This document shows, one piece after another, positions 25,601-32,723 of a DNA stretch of 64,000 nucleotides. The notes beneath the pieces are model-generated. The model made no database searches. It was not told where the DNA came from and saw only the letters and a list, made by a program, of their open reading frames with translations. The position numbers and the translations under genes are program-made. The stretch's first letter is position 1. Each line of letters begins with the position of its first letter. The DNA is taken from assembly GCF_002699985.1 (NCBI RefSeq), contig NZ_LKBT01000070.1, positions 1-64,000 on the forward strand, read 5' to 3'. The stretch comes from Pseudomonas sp. ICMP 561 (GTDB lineage: Bacteria; Pseudomonadota; Gammaproteobacteria; Pseudomonadales; Pseudomonadaceae).

Positions 25601-26512
25601 CTAGTCATCGCCCTTGAGCGAAAATTTACCTTGCATGATAGTGACGCACTCGCCGGAAATTCTGACCTCTTCCGTACCATCGTCGATGTATCGCACATTG
25701 ATAACGCTCGGCCGTCCTACACTTACTCCTTGCACTACACGAGCTGTCATTTTCTTCCTGGAGTACAAGCTCGCGAGCAACGCAACGGTTGCAGCCGTTG
25801 CGCTACCTGTTCCAGGATCTTCGGTCATACGATTAGTGAAAGTCCGAGCCTCCAGATTGACATCGGAGGTGTCATCCAAGCCTCCCGAGACTTTCGTATA
25901 CGCGTAAATCGAGGTAGCTCCGCTCACAGGCACTGTAAGCCTGAACTCCGCGAGATTCGGGACGCATTGCCTTAACGCTTCCTGGCTCTTTAGCTCGACA
26001 ATAATGAATGGCAAGCCTACGGATGCAACTTGTGGGACATGAGTGGCGATCTCTATTTGATCAGGACTCAAAGACAGGCACGCTGCTATTTGCTTTAGAT
26101 CGACTGTCTCAAGCCTGGATAGCTGCTCTGGCGCAACCAGCTCAGCGCCGACAGGCTTGCCTGCTTCAAACAGGATCCGTATGCGAACCAGCCCCGCAGC
26201 CTCTTCGAAAACCATGGTTTCAGGAGGCAACCTCCCAGCGTTATACATCTCCGTAGCCAGGACGTACGCAGTTCCGATATTGGGGTGTCCGGCGAAAGGA
26301 AACTCCTTTGACGGGGAAAAGATGCGTACCCATGCTAAGTTTTCGGGATTTCTCGGCGCCAACACAAAAGTAGTTTCGCTGTAACCGAATTCAGCTGCAA
26401 TACGCTGCATTTGCTCGCTCGAAAGACTCTCTGCATCCAACACAACAGCCACTGGATTGCCCTGAAACGCTGTTGATGAGAAAACATCCGCAGTTACGTA
26501 TCGACGCTCCAT
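25601..26512 (-). CDS. PhzF-family isomerase/epimerase-like protein
   Basis: A 303-residue protein of the PhzF/diaminopimelate-epimerase fold: N-terminal VTADVFSSTAFQGNPVAVVLDA with the Gly-Asn-Pro motif, FGYSETTFVL with the putative catalytic Glu, PFAGHPNIGTAYVLA, and EDPGTGSATAATVALLASL. PhzF itself isomerises a phenazine precursor, but no other phenazine gene is present, so the substrate is unknown. It lies alone in the accessory region. Confidence 0.88.
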   Translation of the reverse strand: MERRYVTADVFSSTAFQGNPVAVVLDAESLSSEQMQRIAAEFGYSETTFVLAPRNPENLAWVRIFSPSKEFPFAGHPNIGTAYVLATEMYNAGRLPPETMVFEEAAGLVRIRILFEAGKPVGAELVAPEQLSRLETVDLKQIAACLSLSPDQIEIATHVPQVASVGLPFIIVELKSQEALRQCVPNLAEFRLTVPVSGATSIYAYTKVSGGLDDTSDVNLEARTFTNRMTEDPGTGSATAATVALLASLYSRKKMTARVVQGVSVGRPSVINVRYIDDGTEEVRISGECVTIMQGKFSLKGDD

Positions 26513-26746
26513 CTGAAAGATCTCGCCTTAAAATTTTGATAATACTTCGTTGTTGCGCCAGAGAGGAACATGCGTTACGCAGTCAGTCAGGCGTCCACTG
26601 CATTTGCAACTGTTGCCAGTCGCGCACCCATGGCCCAGGGTAACCGTAAATAGGAGGGCGACGCAGAGGTTCGGGAGATGCCTTGTCCGGACGTTTACCA
26701 GTGTTGTGCCCGACAGCTCAGCCATGATGAGGTGCAAGCCCATAAT

Positions 26747-27736
26747 TCAAGGCAGGGGCTTTAGACTGTCCACTACACGATCCCAGAATGCGAGGGCTTC
26801 TTCGTCTGACTTGAAGTCGCTTCCAGTCTCGTGTGTACCCAACTCGAGATCTATAAACGGTTTTGTGTTGGACTCTACAGTGCCTTTATATTCAACCTGA
26901 AAGGTATAAAAGCGTTTTCCATTAACGACCGCAGTAACTGCGACTTCTTCCGCTTTGACAGTCCCGATCATGCGCTCTCGCTTCCTGAGTGTTTTTGTCT
27001 GCCTCATCAGTTCAGCGCTACCGGGAGCAAAGTCATCTTCTTTATTGCTGTTAAATCGTTCTATCAGGCTATTTTTGTGCTCAGCTATTTGTTGTGTCAA
27101 TAAGCTCACATACGTACCAGGGTGTGTTGAAATTTGTGCGCCCATGTAAACGCCTTCCAATGCTTGCTCAGGATCAAGCTGGAGGTAGCCTGATTCCAAC
27201 GCGAATCCGCCCGCAGGAGGTGCTTCTTGAGGTGCCCTGAAAAATATAGATTCACTCATCATTCGAATTTTATGGATAGCTCCATCCAGGCCTTTGGCAG
27301 AAATCGCGTCGGCCTTCATGCGATATAATGTGTTTTTTGTAGTCAGAAGGTAAGCATTGAGCGTATAAAATTCTTTCAGTCTGGAGACCACTAAAATGCT
27401 GCCGTTGCCGAGCGGAACTGTCTTTTGGTATTCGCTTGATGTCCCTTTTGCTGTTCCTTTTTTAAGATCCTCAATATAGCCTTCGACAATCGATTTTATT
27501 TGAGACTTCCCGTTTTTTTCGATGAGCTCAACGTCTTCATTGTATATTTTGTAGTCGGCTAACATTTTAGAGTTCGTGGGGAGTTCCAATTTGAATCTTC
27601 CCAAGTAATGCGCCTCCCACTTTTCGGTAGTCATGTAGCTCGTTCTATTTTCTTGCGCTGAGGCTGGCTCGCTATGTGCAGTCGTCAATAGGGCTGCGCA
27701 TGCGCAAAAATTTATGAATTTTAATAGACCTTTCAT
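26747..27736 (-). CDS. Tli4-like T6SS lipase immunity protein (orphan)
   Basis: A 329-residue protein with a signal peptide (about MKGLLKFINFCACAALLTTA, cleaved near ASAQ), then segments recalling Tli4: EAHYLGRFKLELPTN, and a C-terminal half with VEYKGTVESNTKPFIDLEL and LAFWDRVVDSLKPLP. Tli4 proteins neutralise the periplasmic phospholipase effector Tle4. No effector gene is adjacent, so if the call is right this is an orphan immunity gene. The DNA is more AT-rich than the surrounding chromosome. Family assignment is from pattern memory only. Confidence 0.6.
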   Translation of the reverse strand: MKGLLKFINFCACAALLTTAHSEPASAQENRTSYMTTEKWEAHYLGRFKLELPTNSKMLADYKIYNEDVELIEKNGKSQIKSIVEGYIEDLKKGTAKGTSSEYQKTVPLGNGSILVVSRLKEFYTLNAYLLTTKNTLYRMKADAISAKGLDGAIHKIRMMSESIFFRAPQEAPPAGGFALESGYLQLDPEQALEGVYMGAQISTHPGTYVSLLTQQIAEHKNSLIERFNSNKEDDFAPGSAELMRQTKTLRKRERMIGTVKAEEVAVTAVVNGKRFYTFQVEYKGTVESNTKPFIDLELGTHETGSDFKSDEEALAFWDRVVDSLKPLP

Positions 27737-27836
27737 GCCGTCTCGATGCGCCAGGTTGTAAGATAGAGTCTAACTAGGCTCATTGTCCAATACCAGCTTG
27801 CTGTCAGGACAGCAACCTTGCGACGATCTTGAGTAA

Positions 27837-28028
27837 TTGTTTGAGCTTACTGGTCGTATGCCCGGAGTTCAGCCACGCAGGTGCAGAGGTGGGGCGACGT
27901 ACGCGCAGCCTGAATCACGCTCTTGGCGGCGAATTTCGAAGATGCGGAATGGATCAGCCGCCGCCGGATGGATGTGCAGGGTGGCAGTGGTGTGCATGGT
28001 GTGGCCTCGCTCTGTGGTGGAAGAGTGA
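27837..28028 (+). CDS. Possible short Arg/Trp-rich protein
   Basis: A 63-residue frame (MFELTGRMPGVQPRRC...) ending just before a very strong plus-strand terminator, the only evidence that this stretch is transcribed in this direction. The composition (many Arg, Trp, Cys) is unusual. It may be a remnant or only a marker of a small RNA. No recognised domain. Confidence 0.25.
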   Translation: MFELTGRMPGVQPRRCRGGATYAQPESRSWRRISKMRNGSAAAGWMCRVAVVCMVWPRSVVEE

Positions 28029-28030
28029 GG

Positions 28031-28088
28031 CAAATATCAACCAGCGGTTGGTAAATATCAACCGCTGGTTGATATTTGGTTTTTTTTA
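28031..28088 (+). terminator. Long perfect inverted repeat with T-run
   Basis: Perfect 20-base arms (caaatatcaaccagcggttg at 28031-28050 and its complement at 28059-28078) with an 8-base loop, then ggtttttttt. Twenty perfect pairs is much longer than an ordinary terminator. Confidence 0.75.
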
Positions 28089-28150
28089 TGAATATATACT
28101 CGGTGGTGGCTAGTGGATAGCATTGTGATTACATACTTGGAGTCATATGG

Positions 28151-29260
28151 ATGGATTCAACGTTGAGAAAAAAAACCAAAAAAATCAGCTTGCGTAAAAA
28201 AGGAGATAGCTGGGAATCCGTTAAAGTATTCCTCTACCATCAAGGCGTATTTCTGAATGGAAACGGATTCAGTACTCTGCTAATGTTAGGTAGCGTTACA
28301 CTCATACTATGTGTAGGAGCGTTTATCGTTTTGAAGGTAAGTGTTGGGGTGGACTTGCCATTTGTAGCATTGAATCATCTGGGCTAGCTCGAAAAATTTG
28401 GGCAGATTGGGGATTTTTTTGGGGGGGTGTTAAATCCTCTGTTTAGTTTTATGGCATTGTTGGGTGTTCTTTACACCATACGTACTCAGGGAAAGGAGCT
28501 GAGAGAAGCACGAGAGGAAACTCGGATTGCAAATAGAATTCAAGACAAACAAACAGCAGTTTTCGAACGCCAAAACTTTGAGTCCGTATTCTTCAGATTG
28601 ATTGATGTCCATGCTAGGACCGCTGAACGAATTCGGTCCGATGGTGATAGCAAGTCGGGATTGAATGGATTTGAGGTGATAGTCAGGGCGGTGCTAGAAG
28701 CCTACGGCGATAACCAGTTCCACGCTGAGTTGAATAAACGTACTCCCAAGCCTCAATACGAGGTTGAGGGTGAGGCTGAAGAACAAGATTGGGGTTACAT
28801 GGAGCAGGCGGTTAAGTACGGCATCCAGTCGTCAGATAAAGTCCAGTTATCCCAGTACTATCGTAATATCTATCAGATTCTAAAGTTGATTGATGGTTTT
28901 AAGCTCAGCTCAGGTGATGAGCACATCGGTGGAAAAACTCGCCGACAGCTACGACTGGAATACTTTCAGCGGAGGCAGTATTGTAATTTTTTGCGGGCTC
29001 AATTATCTGATGATGAATTGAAGTTGTTATTTTTTAACTGTATAACGGATTCAGGGGCAGGGCTTAAGTTGTATGTTGAAAGATATTCGTTGCTGAAGCA
29101 TTTGCATATGTCTGAATTCGTGGGGGGCAAAAAGCATCTGGTTGATATGTATGATGCTGTTGCATATGCCGACTACGAGGATATTAGCGATGATCAAATA
29201 CAGCAATTCGCTAACGTTCATTCGCGTGCGCAATACAGAGCTGTGTTTCCATCGAGATAG
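28151..29260 (+). pseudogene. AbiC-like phage abortive-infection gene with internal amber stop
   Basis: One reading frame from the ATG at 28151 to the TGA-type end at 29260, broken by a single in-frame TAG at 28385-28387. Part 1 (78 residues) has a basic N-terminus and a transmembrane helix (LLMLGSVTLILCVGAFIVL). Directly after the TAG the frame continues LEKFGQIGDFFGGVLNPLFS with a second helix, the characteristic motif of the putAbiC family, then the coiled region and a conserved ERQNFESVFFRLIDVH segment. A GTG at 28427 could restart translation and give a 277-residue product lacking the first helix. Either a dead defence gene or one needing readthrough or restart. AT-rich, beside a phage repressor. 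Confidence 0.7.
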
Positions 29261-29278
29261 CTTTTAGGTGTGCTGGGG

Positions 29279-30010
29279 TCATTCCGGAATGAATGACCCC
29301 ACTACCTTTCCACAGATGTGGGTTTCTTCCGTAATATCGATAATAGGGTATTGCGGATTGATGGGTCTCAAAAAAACTCTACCTGCATCCTCTGCGAGAA
29401 CTTTGAAAGTCGCTTCGTTAGTGCGTGGGACCCTAGCTATTACCCTGTCCCCTGTGTGGTATTCGACCTCAGGGTCAACAAAGATAATGCATCCCGCTGG
29501 ATAGCTCCTTCCGGGACCATGGTTAGTCATGGAATCACCTCTTACCTGGAGCGCATACCCACTGGCGCTTATCGCTACGGGGCAGGACAACCAAGAGTCT
29601 GCGTGGTAGGGCTCAAAGTTGGATATGGCCTCGCACCAAGCCCCCGCCTGTACCCATGAAATGAGTGGTACCTTTCCAAATCTCTCCAGCATGGGGCTGA
29701 CGTTGTGTTCACCACCTGATTCGATCTGACGAGTTACATCCTTAGCTAATGCCGACTTCGGTAATACGCCGTACTCCAGCCACTCACGTCTGACATTCAG
29801 CCATGAGCAAAGGGCAGCCATACTGTCGGCTTCCGCCATAGCTTCACCGTTCAACCATTTGCTTATTGCCTGCGTTGTCTTATCGACCCCGACACCCCTT
29901 AGCTGCTTATGGATGTCCACGCCACGTCCGCGACTCTGAACTCCGGCATCGTCTAGGGCTTCATGTAGGCGTGCGCTGAATGCTGCACGAATTTCGTTTT
30001 TATCAACCAT
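29279..30010 (-). CDS. S24-type phage repressor (CI/LexA-like)
   Basis: A 243-residue repressor. The N-terminal third is a helix-turn-helix (KQLRGVGVDKTTQAISKWLNGEAMAEADSMAALCSWLNV). The C-terminal half is a LexA-type peptidase: cleavage-site sequence WVQAGAW with Ala-Gly, catalytic Ser in RGDSMTNHG and Lys in EATFKVL. It should self-cleave upon RecA activation and so control a prophage. The ATG at 30010 begins MVDKNEIRAAF; 37 upstream codons are not family-like. No early or replication genes follow, so the prophage it served is mostly gone. The next 480 bases (30011-30490) contain only weak frames, one on the minus strand with a hydrophobic segment (30060-30323), which I do not call. Confidence 0.88.
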   Translation of the reverse strand: MVDKNEIRAAFSARLHEALDDAGVQSRGRGVDIHKQLRGVGVDKTTQAISKWLNGEAMAEADSMAALCSWLNVRREWLEYGVLPKSALAKDVTRQIESGGEHNVSPMLERFGKVPLISWVQAGAWCEAISNFEPYHADSWLSCPVAISASGYALQVRGDSMTNHGPGRSYPAGCIIFVDPEVEYHTGDRVIARVPRTNEATFKVLAEDAGRVFLRPINPQYPIIDITEETHICGKVVGSFIPE

Positions 30011-30490
30011 GGGTTGAGAGTGACATAATGGTTGCGCAATAGTCAGTTGATGTTTGACGTCAATCGCGAGTCGATAGAGGAGACCCTCCGTGCTGGACCC
30101 CACAGATTTCCCGAACGCCATCGCATTTGCATTCGAAGCAGTAGGCGGCCGGGTTGGTTGCCAGAAGCGTCAGCACCTCAAAAAGCAGCAGCATAATTAG
30201 AAAAAAGGCGACCCTTAGGCCACCCAGTTCCTCCCAGCTCGCCCCACCACAGTGCTGTCGGGTCGCAATGAAGATAGGCGGGCAGACCACATGCAAACCG
30301 TCGACTTTCATAGCGCTTTCCAAGGCATGGATGCTTTGGTGTTGCTGCCTCTTCCACCACAGAGCAGGCAGCTGTTGCGCCAGAGGTGAACGACGGATCG
30401 TTTACCTCGGCACGGTGCCGGTTTCGGTCTTGCGGACCTGGGGCGAAGTTACAGCGGACTATGCGCGCGATTAGCGCTGCCTAGGCCAAA

Positions 30491-31117
30491 GTGGGTCAGG
30501 TCGCGGCCATGTACAGTCGGACAACCCGGGGTTTTTCACAAGTGCAGGACTGCATCTGCAGGCTCAAGGAGCAGGCCGCCAAAGCGGGAGCCGCAGTCAA
30601 TCGCATTGCGGGCAGCGTCAGTCCTTCGCTGGGCACCATTGTCCCCACCAGTAGCTTGGCAACTGACAAGACACCCGTTCCAGAGGCCGTGAAGCCGTTC
30701 CCCCATCTACTGATCATTCAACCGCTTAAGGCCAACTCGAAGCCGTACTACTTCAACCTGGATACGGCCGCGTTTAATGAATTCCGTCGGCAGATGGGGT
30801 TTCGCTGGGCTGGCCAGGAAAGGCTGACGCGAAGTGTTGCCCAGCAGGCGGTTGGGCAGGGCGAGGACAAGCTGAGTCTCAAGGGCGTGATCTTTCCCGG
30901 CTTCAAAGGAGGGCTTAAGCAACTGGATACCTTGCGCAGTATGGGACGCGCCCTGCAGCCGCTGAGCATCACAACAGGCTACGGCGAGGTCTTAGGCAAC
31001 TGGTGCCTGCTTAATGTCGATGAGGAACAGAGCAGCTTGCTGGCCGGGGGCATCCCCCGCAAGCAGGGCTTTTCACTGGAGTTTGTGAGTTATGGCGACG
31101 ACCTGCAGAACGTCTGA
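30491..31117 (+). CDS. P2-type phage tail protein U
   Basis: A 208-residue protein. Residues about 72-208 match gpU-type tail proteins (PYYFNLDTAAFNEFRRQMGFRW, ERLTRSVAQQAVGQGEDKLSLKGVIFPGFKGGLKQLD, GGIPRKQGFSLEFVSYGDD). Residues 1-60 are a charged, helical segment with a linker, perhaps the native N-terminus of this subfamily or the remains of the preceding tape-measure gene. It overlaps gpX by 26 bases, as in phage tail operons. No tape measure, baseplate or late-control gene is present. Confidence 0.8.
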   Translation: MGQVAAMYSRTTRGFSQVQDCICRLKEQAAKAGAAVNRIAGSVSPSLGTIVPTSSLATDKTPVPEAVKPFPHLLIIQPLKANSKPYYFNLDTAAFNEFRRQMGFRWAGQERLTRSVAQQAVGQGEDKLSLKGVIFPGFKGGLKQLDTLRSMGRALQPLSITTGYGEVLGNWCLLNVDEEQSSLLAGGIPRKQGFSLEFVSYGDDLQNV

Positions 31118-31298
31118 CGGTGACCTGTTGGATACCCTGTGCCAGCAGTATTACGGGCACCTGAATGGCTCGGTTGAGGCGGTCCTAGATGCCAATCAGG
31201 GCTTGGCAGATGAGCCTCAACCGTTCCTTGCCGGGGTGCTGATCGTGCTACCGGATATGCCGGTAACGACTGAGGAGATCATTCAACTGTGGGATTGA
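31092..31298 (+). CDS. P2-type phage tail protein X
   Basis: A 68-residue LysM-like tail protein X: SDGDLLDTLCQQYYGHLNGSVEAVLDANQGLADEPQPFLAGVLIVLPD has the typical pattern. In P2-like phages X is followed by the late-control gene D; here the tail module ends and a secreted protein gene follows. Confidence 0.85.
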   Translation: MATTCRTSDGDLLDTLCQQYYGHLNGSVEAVLDANQGLADEPQPFLAGVLIVLPDMPVTTEEIIQLWD

Positions 31299-31361
31299 GC
31301 AAGACAGGTCAGAATCAGGCTGGTAGCCTACCGCCATTAATCGAATCTACCGGATGGAACC

Positions 31362-32018
31362 ATGCGTAAGATAATAGGGGCTTTACTGCTGTTAGCTGCA
31401 GGTATGACCAATATGAATGCGGCTTGGGCTGCAGATAATCTGTTCAAAGATTATGCGTACGGCACCGATAAAAAAACCTATGCAACTGTGAAAGGGTTTT
31501 ACAACTGTACGAAGTCTGTCGGTCAAGACGCGTTATGCCGAAACAAGGTCGACTTCCTCGGTAGACAATTCACGCTATCGCTCTTATTTTCCGATGCGAA
31601 GTTGACGATGGTCAGTCTGATGACGGCCTTTAGCCAAGCTGCGTATTCTGATGTTCGTGCTGCACTTAATAAGACGTTCACCATAGTTCGTATGAGTGAT
31701 GACAAAACGGTGGTGGACATCGCTGAGCTCTTTGATACGCCTTCAGATCAAGATTTGGAGGCAATGGTTAACCGTTATGAATCTCTTGGCCTCAGCTCTG
31801 GGAAATTCACTTATACCTTTCTGGAAGGCAAGTTTGATCTCCAGGGGAGCGAGAATCTGGTAGGCGTCCTCGCATCCCAACCTGACAACATTCGCGCAGC
31901 AGATATGGTGGTTGCGAGTATGCCGCCTTTCAACGCTCTAGTGATTCGTTTCTCATTCCCCAAATTCGATTCTAAGAGGATTGATGAGAAGCAGGCCAAG
32001 CCAGTTGAAGCTTTCTAG
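31362..32018 (+). CDS. Secreted protein of unknown function
   Basis: A 218-residue protein with a signal peptide (MRKIIGALLLLAAGMTNMNAAWA, cleaved before ADNLF). The mature part has two Cys (NCTKSVGQDALCRNK) that could form a disulfide, and no recognised domain. AT-rich, with its own terminator at 32039; position beside a tail remnant suggests prophage cargo. Confidence 0.65.
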   Translation: MRKIIGALLLLAAGMTNMNAAWAADNLFKDYAYGTDKKTYATVKGFYNCTKSVGQDALCRNKVDFLGRQFTLSLLFSDAKLTMVSLMTAFSQAAYSDVRAALNKTFTIVRMSDDKTVVDIAELFDTPSDQDLEAMVNRYESLGLSSGKFTYTFLEGKFDLQGSENLVGVLASQPDNIRAADMVVASMPPFNALVIRFSFPKFDSKRIDEKQAKPVEAF

Positions 32019-32038
32019 CCTCAATCAGATAAATCATG

Positions 32039-32063
32039 ACCTCGCCTTGGCGAGGTTTTTTTT
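32039..32063 (+). terminator. Terminator
   Basis: ACCTCGCC/GGCGAGGT stem with a 2-base loop running into an 8-base T-run, 20 bases after the secreted-protein stop. The remaining stretch to 32430 has no gene that I can support. Confidence 0.85.
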
Positions 32064-32432
32064 GCACGAGATTTTATGAAGCCGACCTTTCGAGTTATTG
32101 CTCATCAAAGCCACCTCGTTGGGGCGTTTTGGCGCCCTCCGGACACCAGAACCCTTTCCGTCGGTCGCCATGGCGGAGCTTGGCTTTTAGGCTAAGTGCG
32201 CCTGTCGACCAAGCAGATATCGTTCCGAAAAGGGTTCAAAGGTAGGGGAATGCGCTGGGGGAGGGCACTGTTAGAGTTATGGTTTAGGAACGCGTAAATC
32301 TGTACAAGAATACCTACCTCTCGTGCAGACCACGTAGACCAGCGCCTGAGTCAAGAGTGGGCCCAGTCCATCATAGGTAGGGTGGAAATAGAGAATTGCG
32401 AAGCAACCCGCCGAATTGCAGAGCACAAACAA

Positions 32433-32467
32433 CAAGGGCCTACGCCAGAAACCAGCGTAAGCCCTTG
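32433..32467 (-). terminator. Terminator of tRNA-Leu
   Basis: On the minus strand AAGGGCTTACGC pairs with GCGTAGGCCCTT around an 8-base loop, 10 bases past the tRNA 3' end, followed by GTTGTTTG. A near-identical hairpin lies at 23009-23044. Confidence 0.7.
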
Positions 32468-32475
32468 ATCAGAAA

Positions 32476-32561
32476 TGGTGCCCCGAGCCGGGGTCGAACC
32501 GGCACGTCCAAAGGACGAGGGATTTTAAGTCCCTTGCGTCTACCAATTTCGCCATCGGGGC
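32476..32561 (-). tRNA. tRNA-Leu(UAA)
   Basis: Complete class II cloverleaf of 86 bases with encoded CCA: acceptor GCCCCGA/TCGGGGC, anticodon loop ACTTAAAAT with TAA, long variable arm, T-arm CCGGTTCGACCCCGG. Orientation is opposite to tRNA-Gly and tRNA-Cys at 16.6 kb. tRNA-Leu genes are common phage integration sites. Confidence 0.97.
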
Positions 32562-32581
32562 GGTAGCGCTGAAGAGCAGGG

Positions 32582-32610
32582 AATATATACACCCAACCCA
32601 TCTGAAGCAA
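32582..32610 (-). promoter_or_regulatory. Promoter of tRNA-Leu
   Basis: Minus strand TTGCTT, 17-base spacer, TATATT, ending about 20 bases before the tRNA 5' end. Confidence 0.6.
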
Positions 32611-32723
32611 GCCCGCAAGATATTGAAATAAGACAAGATCTTGCGTTTCGGGCCAGAAAAAACAGGCGGGCCTTGTCTGTTCGTGACCAAGGCCCTTGGT
32701 CCGCTCGCAGTATGCGCACCGAA

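Noticed and set aside
30060..30323. 87-codon minus-strand frame with a hydrophobic stretch
   Set aside because: It could be a holin-like remnant, but the rest of the sequence is not protein-like and there is no clear ribosome-binding site.
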